Origin: Metarhizium brunneum
Lineage: Eukaryota > Ascomycota > Sordariomycetes > Hypocreales > Clavicipitaceae
Assembly (NCBI RefSeq): GCF_013426205.1
Contig: NC_089424.1
Location: 1,674,001-1,738,000 of the forward strand
DNA: 64,000 nt
Reading direction: 5' to 3'
Below are positions 21,172 to 32,616 of this stretch, piece after piece; positions within the stretch are counted from its first letter, which is position 1; the number at the start of each line of letters is the position of its first letter. Position numbers and translations under genes: made by a program. Below the pieces are notes generated by a model, which made no database searches, was not told the DNA's origin, and was given only the letters and a program-made list of their open reading frames with translations.

Positions 21172-22776
21172 ACCCGAAACGCAATTTGCATTCAACGGTT
21201 GTTGGTCTTTATCCCACCAGACTTGTTTAGCTGGCGCATGGTCCGTCGCCGAACCTGATCCGATGTTGCCTTGAACCCAACACTCTGTCTGGCAGCCCGA
21301 GGCCCAATTCGAAGTCTCCTGGCCCAGCTTCTGACCTCGCCCCCAATCAACTTGACCACATTGCTCAAGCACAGCCAGTGAGCGATGCAGCCACGAGTCA
21401 GCAAACCAAGGCTCATTCATGGCGAGGAGGTGCTTGAGCCCGTTCTCCCGACTCGATCGTCCAGATTGTGCATGCCGCTCTTCGCGGCGGTCCCGCCAAG
21501 GTTGCATACCGGCTCGTTGGTTACGAGAGATTGCAATGCGGGCTGCTTCATGACACCCTGGGCACCAGGCGGAGTTCAATGTTCCTTGCTGGGGGTCACC
21601 TCTAGAATTAGAATCCTGGCAAACAACGGGTGACACGAGGGACAACGACCGAGCCTCAACCGTCACCGTCATCGACATCCGCAGCATGTCTCCTCTGGGT
21701 TTCCACGAAATTGCTGGGACGAAAGGCAACCCGCCACCGGCAGATGGGAGTAGTATCCCCTCAACTCCGGGTTTTTGCGCAGCCCCTGTTCACTCCAAGT
21801 CGACTAACGTTGAAAGGAGTAAGGCTGGCTCTACGGAGTATTGTAGTAGTAATCCCTGGAACACACGGCGCTCACCAAGCGCGTGAGGAGGACAAAATCC
21901 TCGCACAACAGAGGCACTACCGTTGACATGTGTGGCTGCATATAACTGTGTTCTGTCTTCACGAGATGTCACCGCCCATGCGCGCCGCCAACACATGACC
22001 TGTCATTCCTGATACATTGCTGGCTCCCCCGACTCTTTTGGTGGCATCCACATTCAGAGAACCTATTGTACCAGCCTCCGCTGTCTGGGGTTCATTATTG
22101 CCCAAAAATGCTCCTGCCTTCAACTACCGGCATGTCACACAGAGGCCGGGCAGACGACTTGAGTGGCCACTGGTACCTTCGTGCGTCTGCCCTTCATTGG
22201 TGGAGTATCTGTATCAGTAGAGAAATACTCCCAAAAGGGGTGAGAGGAAGCTCGAGAATACATGGTAATACTAGGACGGAGTAGTAGCGGTTATGCCACC
22301 GAACAAGCTTTGTATCTGCTGCATTTCGTCGGCCAAAACTTCACAACTACGCCTTCGTTTGCCTTTGCCTTTGCGTCTAGTCGAGCCCAGACATGTAAAC
22401 TGAACCGAACTCGACCCAGAAAGTCACAGCCAACAGAGAGAACTACGAGGAATCTACCGAGGCTCCCTTGCCCCCCGCTGCCTTTCCTTTGACTCCGGAT
22501 GCTCTACGTCGCCCTTGGTGCTGGCCCTCGTCCGTCGTTGTAGAGCCCTTCCTCTACCTGGCCGCCTTATAGCGATTGCCGGCATTTGTCAAAGAACAAG
22601 TGCAGGCCAACATCCTGTGAAGGCTAAACAGTCCGTCGAGAAAAAGAACTCAGAGTCAGCGTTGTTTAATATTCAACATGCTGGTAGCAGGAGCAAGAAG
22701 GCCGAAACACTCCTTTGAGCGGAACTCGGCAAGCTCTTCCAACCTCGCAAGGCATCATTGGCGTACAACTGTCAAT

Positions 22777-23517
22777 ATGCCATCTATTATCGAACGGCTT
22801 CCTCACGAACTTCAGCATATCGTCTTCTCTAACTTGGACTACCAGTCACTCATCTACCTCTCCACAATGAATCGATATTTCCAGCGAACCGTCGACCCGC
22901 AGAAAATGTCGACAACAACAGACAAGGCTCAGTTTGTGATGCGAGCTGCCAAGGACTTTCCACAGCACCGGCCGAGCGAAAAAGGTCATGACTTCCGACC
23001 TGGAAACTTTGAATGCTATATATGCTTTCGAGTTCGGTCCCCAGACAAGTTTGACATGCTGCAGCCGCAGGCAGCATTTGTTGATATATGGGGCTGTATC
23101 GTTAGGCATCGAGACCCTGATTTCCGGATAGACAGACAGGTCATGTTGCGACGCTTCTGTATTGACTGTGGGGTGAATGAAGGTATTCATGCACCCTTTG
23201 ATTGCTTAACAACACGGACGGGCAAGGACCTTTGGATATGCAGGTGTCCCAGCGTTTGGTCCAAGCCAGCTTGTCTGAGATGTCCGCAGTGCCGGTCTAG
23301 CTGCCCATTGCGGCCGAAAGCCTCGAATTCAATCCGGCCGAGTCCATCAATAGCTGCTACAAACCCTCAGAATGCAGCTATCAATTCAATAGAAGGCCTC
23401 TGCCATAGACCCCCCAGCAGTGTCGTAGCTACTGGGGACTTTCTCAGGCGTAGGAAGCTGCAGGATTGTCCTTATGGCCAGCAGGCCTTCATTCCGTCCG
23501 GCCAAATCCATCAGTAG
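22777..23517 (+). CDS. F-box protein with Cys-rich zinc-binding-like region
   Basis: Likely substrate-recognition subunit of an SCF ubiquitin ligase. Single exon of 246 residues from the ATG at 22777, chosen because the F-box begins at once (IIERLPHELQHIVFSNLDYQSLIYLSTMNRYF, spanning about residues 4-36); the frame is also open upstream to 22678. Then come paired cysteines that could bind zinc: CYIC at about 86, RRFCIDCGV at about 128, ICRCPS at about 155, and CLRCPQCRSSC at about 167. This layout occurs in a large family of short fungal F-box proteins whose targets are unknown. The last ~65 residues (from about SNSIRPSP) are Ser/Pro/Asn-rich and unlike the rest. They coincide with repeat-like DNA, so the original C-terminus may have been shorter. 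Confidence 0.8.
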   Translation: MPSIIERLPHELQHIVFSNLDYQSLIYLSTMNRYFQRTVDPQKMSTTTDKAQFVMRAAKDFPQHRPSEKGHDFRPGNFECYICFRVRSPDKFDMLQPQAAFVDIWGCIVRHRDPDFRIDRQVMLRRFCIDCGVNEGIHAPFDCLTTRTGKDLWICRCPSVWSKPACLRCPQCRSSCPLRPKASNSIRPSPSIAATNPQNAAINSIEGLCHRPPSSVVATGDFLRRRKLQDCPYGQQAFIPSGQIHQ

Positions 23518-26140
23518 CTGCAAATCCTTGAGTAGCTTCGATTCGACGGTTACTGCAGACCTCCTTCTGCAGTCACTCTTCTTCTCTTTTCTTCTCGTCT
23601 CTTCTCTTCGCCTCTCTCCCTCAATTCAGTAGCTGCCGCAGGTCTGTCGCGGCCAATCCATCGGCTGCCATCTTTTTATTCATTCCCTCCAAAGGCAACA
23701 CTCAATCTGACTCCAGGGCTCAATCTGAATATCTTAATAGCCTTCCGGCCAAAGCATCCAATCCGGTTGTGGCACTCGCGGCGCTATTGAGATGAACCCT
23801 CTGGATAGGCTCTATCACAAAGAGCAGCAGGGGCAAACATTTGGCATCTGCTAAGATATTAAAAGCAGCCACAAGTGCAACTGGCCTGGCAACAGGGAAC
23901 AATATCTGCAGTAGCAATTAGACTAGCAAGATACCGAAGCCTCAGATCGGCGTCTATGCGTAGGGCTAAATGAAGATCGTGGCAATCAGCAATCCAAATA
24001 CAGACAGCTTGGCAATGAGCCCGGCAGGAACCCTAATTAACTTCAGGGCTTCCAAGGCAGAAGGAGGTTGAAAGCACATCGACTTGTCAGAAGCTTGCCA
24101 ATTAAAATCTTCCAAATTAGCCAGCCGCCTGACTACGCTGATCAAATTCAACGACTTCGGCCAAGCCTAGCCTCAAGCCTCAACTGCAGTGGCTCTACTG
24201 CGAGCTTCCAGATGAGCCTAAATTTCGTCAAAGTTGGCAGGCAGCTTACATTTCTTTATATTAGTAGTAGTAGTAGTAGCAGCAGCAGCATCAGCAATAT
24301 GGGCAACGGGAGCAGTGACGTTACCACATTAGCGGAAGTATCAACGCGTATTACAATAGAAGCCATCAAAAGCTCTGATCGGTAACTGTCACCTGAGCCC
24401 CTGAATAATGAGTGGAATGAATAACCCAGCGTAAACGCCGCAGAATGCCATGCCAGCTGGTAAGAGAGCCCTCACCAACTATTTAAGGGGCCTCAGATTT
24501 ACTAGCTAGAAGGACCCAAACCAAGGACCTCTTTAATTATTCAATTGATCCATATCTTCCAACCGCGACAAGAAGCATCCTGTGAACCGACCTTATAGAA
24601 TACGTACTATCAACAGAGGCAGCCAGAGGCAGCCCTTTCACCTCCTTAGGCCGTCAGTGTCCTAACACGCTTTCCAACAGACTGTTGAACGACGTCTTCC
24701 CTAGCCACATTAGTCCACATGTACGGTCATTTTCCCTCAGTACCCCGTACAGAGCACCCCACACAGGAGCTGACAACTTAAATATTGTGTGTGATCCAGC
24801 CCGTCATTCACGAGATCAGGGCGCAAACATGTAACGGGGCATTATCCTCGTTTCATCTAGACTTGTTGGAGACACCAGGCATGAAGGGATCAGTTCATTG
24901 AATAGCCAGTTACAATCATGATACTTGCCAGCAATACAAGGTGGATGTGAGAAGCCAAGAACCTTGGCCATCAGAGAGGCCGCTGTGTATCTCTCACCCT
25001 TGGGAAGCGAGCTATGAATGTATTGCACGGAAATGACACATTGAGACGCCTGTCCAACCCCACGGAAGAGCGAAAGAATGAGTAGGTCAAGGGATACCCG
25101 ACACAAACAAGCTCGCCAACAGTGGCAAAGAACGAGAGGCCATTATCATTTTGCTACTTAGAACCAACACAGAGCACAGCTAAGGGTCCTTCAGTACGTT
25201 AAATTAAAATATACTCCCCTATTGGAAACGAATGTTGCCGAATCCAAGCTAAGAATCCTTTAAGCTACTAGGGGCGACCTTCCTTGTTCTGTTCGCGGGG
25301 TAAGGTGTTTAGATTTGCCTTTGGAACCCATCCAACATCCAAATGGCTATAGGAAACTCAATAATTCAGGGGCGAATTTGGGTTCCATGAGGCTTTCAAT
25401 CTCTTGTTATTAATGACTCCAAGGGATTTGTTAGCGCCTGTATTACGGTCTTCGTGCGCCCTTTACCTTGCCCAGGCATAGCTGTGTTCGTTTTCTTGAT
25501 GCTGCGAACATGATCTTGGGTGTTAGTTCAATCCACGACATTGAAACGGCATTAGAAAATGAAGGTTGGAGGCATTTTCTTATTACCAGGAAGGCCAGTC
25601 ACGGACCCATTCGCCATATATAAAAGGAATTCCTGCGATGTTCGTAAATAGTCGGTATCAAGGGGGCGAGAATGTCATTCAACACCTTGATGTCACACCA
25701 AGAATGCATGCGGCGAGACCGCCGAAGCCAAGTAAGCGGCGAAATATTGTATCTACTTTCTCACTCCTTGCTATTATTAATCACTCAACTGCCCTATGGG
25801 AAGTCAATAGATGGTGACTTCACAATCTTGACTGAATGTAATGCCAAAGTTCATTTTTAGTATCTTGGTGGTTGTTGAAGGATTCACTGCCCGTAAGACA
25901 AACTGCTTCAGCTCTGAATGCAGTCCCATGAGGCCCGCGAGATAGATGGAGAGCAAGTGTTCTTTCAAGTTAATTCTGCCTGCAGATGTCTTCCTAGTGG
26001 GTTCCAGATACTCTCAGCATATTCCGTTGAGGGAGTGGTAAACTTTGATAGGCTGTCGTAACACGAATATCCCTATAGAACGCCTTGCCATGCTTGACCG
26101 AATACAAAACACCCACTACACAATTACCCTTGTAAATGTG
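23518..26140. other. Gene-free region, possibly decayed repeat DNA (2.6 kb)
   Basis: No intact gene is seen. Around 23330-23660 imperfect copies of CGGCCAAATCCATCAGTAGC recur. Short frames at 23720-23917, 23966-24151 and 24068-24385 are interrupted by stops and match nothing I know; the style is that of a degraded transposon, but I cannot name one. A (AGT)n/(AGC)n triplet run sits near 24262-24290. The remainder, to the 3' end of the PRP17 gene, is featureless. Confidence 0.5.
24262..24290. repeat. AGT/AGC trinucleotide repeat
   Basis: About six AGT units pass into four AGC units without interruption. In one frame it gives a poly-Ser run, but no gene is supported around it. Confidence 0.85.
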
Positions 26141-27745
26141 TTAATCCCAATATCGAATTTCACCGTCCATTCCCGCCGACACAACTTTACTAGTCTCCTG
26201 CGGATGCCACTTTACGCATGTCACGGCTTGATTGCCACTCTTGATTTTGTGATACATTTTGCACGTCTTCCAATCCCAGAAGCATACAAAGCCACCTGAG
26301 TCACCTGATGCTAGGAATTGTCCGTCCGGACTGCAGTCCAGGTCTATGGCCAGCCCAGCGTTATTATGGCCCCTATAACTTTTTTTCCGATTTTGGCGAA
26401 ACTTATCATTGGCCCCGTATACGAGGATCTGATTATCAGAGCTCTGGTATGCGACGTATTTCCCGCTAGGGTGAGGAGCCGCGTTCGTCATAGGATACAT
26501 GTCCGGTTCGGCAACGTATTTGATTGGTACAGGAATATTGTAGTCCCATGCACGGAGAGACTTGTCATCTGAGGTGGTCATAAAACGACGGTTCTGATCC
26601 ACAAAAGTAATTGTATTGATTGCAGCAAGATGGTGGTCGTACTCTTGGACGATTTCATTGGGTGTTCGCACGTCAAATTGAACGATTTTCTTGTCCGACA
26701 TCCCCGCCAAAAATTCGCCGGAATGTTCTGGGTCGGGGTTGAACTTGATAACGTGAGGGGTCTTGCCCGTGGTGAACTTGCTGATACACACGCCGGTTTC
26801 TGTGTCCCAGAGCTTCATCATTCGGTCGTAGGAGGCAGAGAGAAATTGTGTACCGGAAGAGTTGAAACAAACGTCTGAAATTGCCTTGGAGTGGCCTGAG
26901 TACGTTCGCAATAGCATTCTGTCGTGATAAACGTCTCGAATTCTGACAGTAGCGTCGGCACTGGCGGAGAGTAATAGATGTCCTGAACCGGGAAAGAAGC
27001 GCAACGCAGTGACGGCTTTTGCGTGGTCTTTCCAAGAAAAAATCTGCTTCTTGGGTATGTAGTTGGTCGCGCTGCCATTTTCTTTGTGCAGATCGACATC
27101 TAAATCTCGGGGGACGTGCATGTATGATCTCCCTTGGTAGTCGTACTGTTCAGAGCCATGAAAGGTGGTCGTTTCGTCCCCGAGCTCTGCGACTTCCTTT
27201 CGTCGCGCGAGCGCTACCTCTGGCGCTTGAAGTATCGTCCCACTCTCCACCACGTCGCTGTTGTCATCGCCGTCACCGTCCACAACCTCATACTCCTCAT
27301 CGCTGCGAAGTTCTTCATCGTCATCAATCCCGTCGCACTTGGCACGATTGTACTTGGCCCAGGGCCCAATGTAGGCTCCAGCTCCTTCCACTACTGTAGC
27401 ATCCCCTTTGTTTTCTCGTGTGGCTCGTAATCGCACTGCTTCCGCCTTCAGTGTGGCACTATTTTGATACTCTCGTTCCAGTCCTCCATTTCTCTCTATC
27501 GCCCTGTGTTTGCTTCGAAATGTGTGCTCACTCAAGAATGTCTCATTCGCATGGCCTGTTAGTAGATTTTTGCGCTTGAGAGCAGTTGGATCATTCCTCA
27601 ATGAATTTGCAGGACCAGCTGGGGAAAGTGCTAGGCTTTCACGCGAATAAGGAACTACTGCGTGATCCTTTGCAGTCTGTTGTTGTTGGGCGACGAACGC
27701 ATCTTCTGGGGCCATATTTGGCGGATATTCGCCAAAGTCGGCCAT
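26141..27745 (-). CDS. PRP17: Pre-mRNA splicing factor PRP17/CDC40 (WD40)
   Basis: Spliceosome component acting at the second catalytic step, in the nucleus. Single exon, 534 residues. The N-terminal ~235 residues hold the PRP17-specific part: KRKNLLTGHANETFLSEHTFRSKHR, GAYIGPWAKY (PRP17 hallmark), an acidic DDDEELRSDEEYE run and RSYMHVPRDLDVDL. Seven WD40 repeats then fill about 245-534, beginning FSWKDHAKAVTALRFFP and closing with WHPQETSKVVSAGMDGEIRYWD. Repeats such as GHSKAISDVCFNSSGTQFLS, with YDRMMKLWD, and FLASGDSGGFVCFWDWKTCKMYHKI are clear. Length and order match the family. The start is supported by the conserved MADFGEYPP-type opening. The lack of introns in a gene of this size is notable here but not unusual for fungi. 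Confidence 0.93.
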   Translation of the reverse strand: MADFGEYPPNMAPEDAFVAQQQQTAKDHAVVPYSRESLALSPAGPANSLRNDPTALKRKNLLTGHANETFLSEHTFRSKHRAIERNGGLEREYQNSATLKAEAVRLRATRENKGDATVVEGAGAYIGPWAKYNRAKCDGIDDDEELRSDEEYEVVDGDGDDNSDVVESGTILQAPEVALARRKEVAELGDETTTFHGSEQYDYQGRSYMHVPRDLDVDLHKENGSATNYIPKKQIFSWKDHAKAVTALRFFPGSGHLLLSASADATVRIRDVYHDRMLLRTYSGHSKAISDVCFNSSGTQFLSASYDRMMKLWDTETGVCISKFTTGKTPHVIKFNPDPEHSGEFLAGMSDKKIVQFDVRTPNEIVQEYDHHLAAINTITFVDQNRRFMTTSDDKSLRAWDYNIPVPIKYVAEPDMYPMTNAAPHPSGKYVAYQSSDNQILVYGANDKFRQNRKKSYRGHNNAGLAIDLDCSPDGQFLASGDSGGFVCFWDWKTCKMYHKIKSGNQAVTCVKWHPQETSKVVSAGMDGEIRYWD

Positions 27746-28340
27746 ATTGGCTATTTAGGAAGTCGAATGTAGTTCTTTTGGTTATAAACGAAGGCGGGAG
27801 TTCAAGTGTTCGCATTCAGGCACTAGACTGGATAAGGGATTGGGTGAGCGGTCGGTCACGTGACGCGAACATAGATCTTGCTTGTCTGCCTTTCGCCATT
27901 CATAGAGTTTGGTCTAAAGCACGAAATGTGTCTTATTGTAAGGTCACTTATTGATGTTATTCCCGAAAAATCGAGGTATACCAATTAAGCATTCGCACAA
28001 CCCCATGGGGCAGCGAGGAAGCTAAAGCAAAGAGGCGTGAGACATCTACAGATATTACCATACGAGAAAGCCCCTCCCAAACAAACGCCGTAGTGCCAAC
28101 AGGCATCTGTAAACCAAAGAGAGTTGAAAATTCGTCTCTTACAACTCATATCTTTATTCCTTCTTGCCATCTCTCGTCGTACACCTAAAAAAACCACCCT
28201 GCGCAACTTCAATTACTGCGCATACAATGTGGAAATTCCGAGGCGAGGGATTTCAGCCAAGAACAGGAGAGCGTTATTTTACTCCAGCCATATGTAATGC
28301 CGACTTATACCTTCACTCGATATCGATGACAAGGTTTAGG
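27746..28340. other. Intergenic region
   Basis: It lies between the PRP17 start and the 3' end of the ERV14 gene, both on the minus strand. It should contain the PRP17 promoter and ERV14 3' UTR. No gene or repeat is seen. Confidence 0.5.
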
Positions 28341-28980
28341 TTAGGATGATTCATCTCGGATAAGCGCCACAATCATGCTGTACAGGTAAAAGAAGAACAT
28401 AACAAGGTGAAAAGCCAACTTGGCGAACGACTCCTGTTTGTGCCGATTGTTAGTATTAAAGTCAGAGGGCATTCAAAATTAATGATACGAACCTTCTTGT
28501 GAATGTTCAGCTTCCGGAAGATTTCTGTAGCGTCCAACAAATGGGTGTTATCAACAATCCTGCGTAGTTTGTTAGCCGGCAAAACCCCACGCGTTACACA
28601 ATCCAGAAGTCTCACTTTTTGGCATTCCAGGCAAGCAGGGGCAAGTTTAGGATAAGTGCCAGCCAATAGCCATTGATAAGGAACAGAAAAGTCAAAAATC
28701 CATGTACGGCAGCTTCGGGAATAATATAGGCGTTTAAGCGGTTGCAGAGCTCGATTGGGTTGATGTAATCACTTTGATGTTTGTCAGTCTACATTACGCC
28801 AAAATTGATAATAGCTTTCAAACGATATCGCCAGTGCTCTGACTCGTCAACGTGAAAGTGGGAGATGATCGCAACATACCATTCCAGATCGCTATACATG
28901 ATAGTGAAGAAGACCTGGAGGAAAAGGTTGACCGCGTTGATCAACACAGCCAGCAGGTACAGCCAAGCCTCTCCGGACAT
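28341..28980 (-). CDS. ERV14: Erv14/cornichon ER export cargo receptor
   Basis: COPII-vesicle cargo receptor that carries membrane proteins from ER to Golgi. Four exons: 28980-28880, 28771-28616, 28559-28493 and 28433-28341, giving 138 residues, the same length as yeast Erv14. Membrane segments: residues ~5-28 ([20 protein letters not shown]), ~55-80 ([21 protein letters not shown]) and ~113-132 ([18 protein letters not shown]). Family marks are [14 protein letters not shown], the [12 protein letters not shown] motif used to contact COPII, and LLDATEIF. Exon joins restore these motifs exactly. An ATG one codon upstream (28983) would add one Met. The opposite-frame ORF over the 5' end is a shadow. 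Confidence 0.96.
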
Positions 28981-30162
28981 CATGACGGCACTTGGGGCTT
29001 AGATAGGGGCTGAACTTTGTATACAGAGAACAGCGTAGGCTGCGAGCGCAAATACCGGCGTCTAATTTTGCTGTATGAATCGTGCCACGAAGGATTGGAT
29101 CGGGGTGGGAAAGGGGACAGCGCAGGAGCAAATGCTAGATACTGAAATAGCCTGGCGTGCGGACACGTTAGATGCTGAAAAGGAGTGCCTGAAGAACTTT
29201 CTGAGCTTCGGAGCCGAGAAAGAAGCAGTTTTGCCGGCGCAGCGAATGGTTGAGGAAGCTGGGGTCGCGAGAAAGGAGTTTGCGTTATGCGAGAATTTGT
29301 TGTGGAACGGGCGGGTTGAGGTCCATCACTGTGAAGGCGTGGGTTGTTAGCGACGGCTGGTGGCGGGTGAGCGCCAATTTGGCAATTTGCAGCTTGTCCC
29401 CGAGGCTGTCTTCGTGGGTGGCGGGAGCCGCGTGGTCTGTGCTTCAAACCATACATACGTGCCCAAGCATGCTGAAATCGGTGGCGGGCGTCAAGCTGCC
29501 AACTACGGAGTACCCAGGTCAAGTTTTGCTGGTTCAAGGTGATCAATCACGGACATGGAGTGGAGCTTTCGGATGAGTGGGAGCTGTCGCCCGGCCCGTC
29601 CTTTAGGCCGCTATGCCTGATGACACTGGAATCCGACGATCGGTCACTCGTTTTAACGTTACGTTATTGTACTTGGTCCACTGCAACCAAGGCCTGCATT
29701 GGTATGGATATACTTCATGGAGCAGACAAGCGCTAACTCTTCAGTACTTTGAGCGCCCAGGCATGTAAACCACCTGTGTACATCTCAATCGAGGCGTATC
29801 ACTGCTCTCTGGCACCCAGAACAACGATTATTGCGTAGAAGCCCCATTCCCGGAGGAGAGACTGCAGTAATACCGCACCCTAGCCGCCATAACCGTCTCA
29901 TCGCTTGCCCCGAGCAAACACAAGCAACGAGACTAGTAGGAAACCCATTATTTAATACCTGCCACCACAGTTCTCAAGCTGTAGCATAAAGCGCCTAAAG
30001 CTCCTTCCCACCGGTTGGTCCATTGGGTGTCAAGTACAAGTACAAGTTTACATGAGCTTCTGTCTTCAGAAGATTCCAATACTTCATGCTAACCAGCATC
30101 CTCGAGCAAGCACAGAAATCCTCAACACCTATGTAATATCAGGAGACCGTGTCTTACTTTTG
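28981..30162. other. Intergenic region (1.2 kb)
   Basis: Promoter side of ERV14 and 3' side of the methionine aminopeptidase gene, both minus. The 188-codon minus frame at 28980-29546 is Pro/Ser/Arg-rich, overlaps the ERV14 leader and has no domain, so it is left out. No repeats are evident. Confidence 0.5.
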
Positions 30163-31664
30163 TCAAGCATCCGCAGCCTTCCCATTTGATACTTCTGGCA
30201 TTGGCATGGGCAATGCACCACCAGGCGAGTCATCCCTCCTCGCCGTCAATATCTCAACTCCATCTTCCGTAACCAAGAGAGTGTGCTCTAGAAAAGCAAT
30301 TAGTCGAAACGAACAGTCGAGTCGAATATATGTGCATACCGAATTGAGCAGTTCGTTTCCCATCGATGGTCGTGCTGGTCCAATTGTCCGGCCAAGTTAT
30401 ATCACGATACTTGCCGAGCGCAATCATCGGTTCAATGGTAAAGGTCATGCCGGGTTTACATTCGCCAATGGCCTTGTTTTTGGCATAGTGAGGCACATTA
30501 GGGGCACAGTGGAAAAGCTTGTTAATGCCGTGTCCGCAGTAGGTCCTAATGACGCTGCAATTTTTCTTTTTCGCATGCTTTTCGATAATGTTGCCAAACT
30601 CGCGGATGAGAACACCAGGCTTGACGGCCTTAATGGCCTCCTCAAGGCATTCCCGAGCTGCTTCGACAACTCGTACATTGTCAGGGTCTGCCTTGGCCCT
30701 GTCGCCGATGTAGTATGTTTCGTTCAGATCAGCATGGTAGCCTTCGTGGAAGAGCGAAATATCGATATTGAGAATGTCTCCGTCAATAAGGATTCGCTGG
30801 TCAGGAATTCCGTGGCAAATAACTTCGTTCACTGAGGTACAGCATGACTTGGGGAAGTGGTTATAGTTCAGCGGGGATGGATAAGACTGTTCGTCAATTT
30901 GTCAGCTCTATCAAATATACCAGCTGCCGCACACATCAAATTGACAAGGGGCTGAGAGTCAGTGATTGGAACAGAACTGCCGAGGCAGAATTTTAACTCA
31001 CACTTCTCTCGATACACGCTTTGTGAACCACCTCGTCAATGTAGTCAGTTGTAACACCAGGTTTGGCGGCAGCCGCCGCGATATCAAGTACTTCCCGAGC
31101 TAAGCGACAACCTTTTCTCATTGCTTCTTGCCCTTTCGCATCGAGTATTTCAATCTTGTTTCGATTCGTCAAAGATCGGCTGTATCTTGGATTTCCATCT
31201 TGCCACCACACGGGGTGGGGAATGGATTTGGGAACGGTACGATGTTCGGAGAGAGGATAGACAGGCCGAAGCGGTCCAGAAAAGGGGAAACTCGGGAATG
31301 GATTATAAAACCCTGTAGCTGGTTCTGGTGAGATTGCTTTCGGAGCGATCAGGTGGTGGAGGATATTACTTTGGGCCTTGTGCACACTCTTGTGGTTGCT
31401 CTATAATTGAATCAATATCGAATGTAGAGACATGAGGCAAGTCCTGGTCGGACTTTCCACGAGCGTGTATAGCTTATAAGAAGATTCAATAATTGAAGCG
31501 CAGTGCAGTTTGGTTCATACCCAATTTTTCTTAAAGCAGTCTTGAGAACAGAAAAAGCTGTCCTTCATGCCAAGCTTGATGCAGGTCGGGCATTGCAAGG
31601 ACCCAGCGTTGTTCTCGCAGTCAACACCTAAACACTTCTTCTTCAGCGGTGGTTCAGATGCCAT
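30163..31664 (-). CDS. MAP1: Methionine aminopeptidase 1 (zinc-finger type)
   Basis: Removes the initiator Met from nascent proteins at the ribosome. Four exons: 31664-31521, 31400-31002, 30886-30340 and 30287-30163, giving 404 residues. The N-terminal ribosome-docking zinc finger has C11, C16, C25, C28, C39 and C43. The catalytic M24A domain starts near residue 130; metal ligands are visible in [11 protein letters not shown] (two Asp), [11 protein letters not shown] (His), FTIEPMI (Glu) and AQFEHTLLV (Glu, rebuilt across intron 3). An ATG one codon upstream (31667) exists; 31664 has the stronger context. The C-terminal tail (about 20 residues, Pro/Met/Gly) is a little longer than in yeast. 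Complete and ordinary. Confidence 0.95.
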
Positions 31665-32616
31665 CATTGAATGAATGGCGACGTTCAAATGAGTCGATTG
31701 ACAATTTGGTAACGAGTGAGTACCTGTGAGAGGTGATGTTGTGATCAAATGCAAACGTAGTAGAGCAGCGTGACTCTGTCTCTGTCTGGAGGCACGGAGT
31801 GGGGCTGGATGAAGGCTATGTACAGTGCGTGATAAAGACAAAAAAAATTATTCGGCCTCTGGAGGCAACCACCCCCAGTTAGCGAGCGAGCGCCCCGCCT
31901 GGCCCAAGATCGATTGACGATTATCACTGATTGAGATTATGTAACATTGGGTCAGGAAAATGGCGGAAGCAGAAACGGGAACGGGAGCGGGAGCTCAACA
32001 TCACCTTTTCCTAGTGCCCAGACGAATATCAAGCTCAATGGCTCTGTGGAAGCCTTGAGCAAAGCCAAACACCATTTTGCCCGTGAGCAAACATTCGTGT
32101 TGATGCAAGGTCACAACTAGGTTGAAGAGGGCCTGTAAGCAACTGCACAGAAAAGTCAATAGCCTCTAGCCACGCCATTTTTTAGTGACAGCAAGTCTTC
32201 TGGCAGCAACCAGACAAAATTTGATACAACAGGGCAAGCGCGCTGTGTTTAGAATGACTACGTCCCGGATGCTTGGAATTATATTAACAGTTTTTTGTCC
32301 CGCCTTTTCAAAGCTCTTCAACGCCAGGAATCTACCCGGCTACCAAGGTACCTATTACCCATTGCAAATTGTCACCGGAGATGCAGGCGACTTGAGTGCG
32401 AGCCCGAGGACTGGAAAGTGTAATAGTGGGTCCTAGCCCGAAAGGCAGGGCAGGCAGTCGGCCAAGCGCTAAAAATGAATCAAGCCATCCGGTTGTCGGC
32501 GACAAGTTATCTTTCGAAGCTCTTTGGATGAACGTCTCATAGCACTGCTTCAGCCCGGATAGCTGTATTGTCTTCAATCATTGACAATTCCTCACCGGGG
32601 AACCAATTCCTGAATC
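31665..32616. promoter_or_regulatory. Shared divergent promoter region
   Basis: About 950 bp between the divergent methionine aminopeptidase and kynurenine monooxygenase starts. No gene is seen. The short frames at 32185-32436 and 32332-32577 overlap on opposite strands and look random. Confidence 0.45.

Larger units (their letters stand above)
17853..22776. other. Long gene-free region (4.9 kb) with palindromes and a MITE
   Basis: The largest stretch without a supported gene. Frames such as 18405-18617 and 21145-21729 show no domain or convincing composition. It contains several TACCTAGGTA clusters, the ACTCCGTACGGAGT palindrome, a T/A hairpin near 20440-20470 and a 251-bp AT-rich inverted-repeat element. 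The last 500 bases are probably promoter and leader of the F-box gene. Confidence 0.55.

Noticed and set aside
21145..21729. 194-codon frame on the minus strand
   Set aside because: Trp/Gly/Arg-rich translation without domain; overlapped by several frames on both strands; no promoter or splice logic.
28980..29546. 188-codon minus-strand frame next to ERV14
   Set aside because: It overlaps the first codons and leader of ERV14 in another frame and is Pro/Arg/Ser low-complexity sequence.
30149..30835. 228-codon plus-strand frame
   Set aside because: Antisense shadow of the methionine aminopeptidase exons, which show full metal-binding motifs on the other strand.
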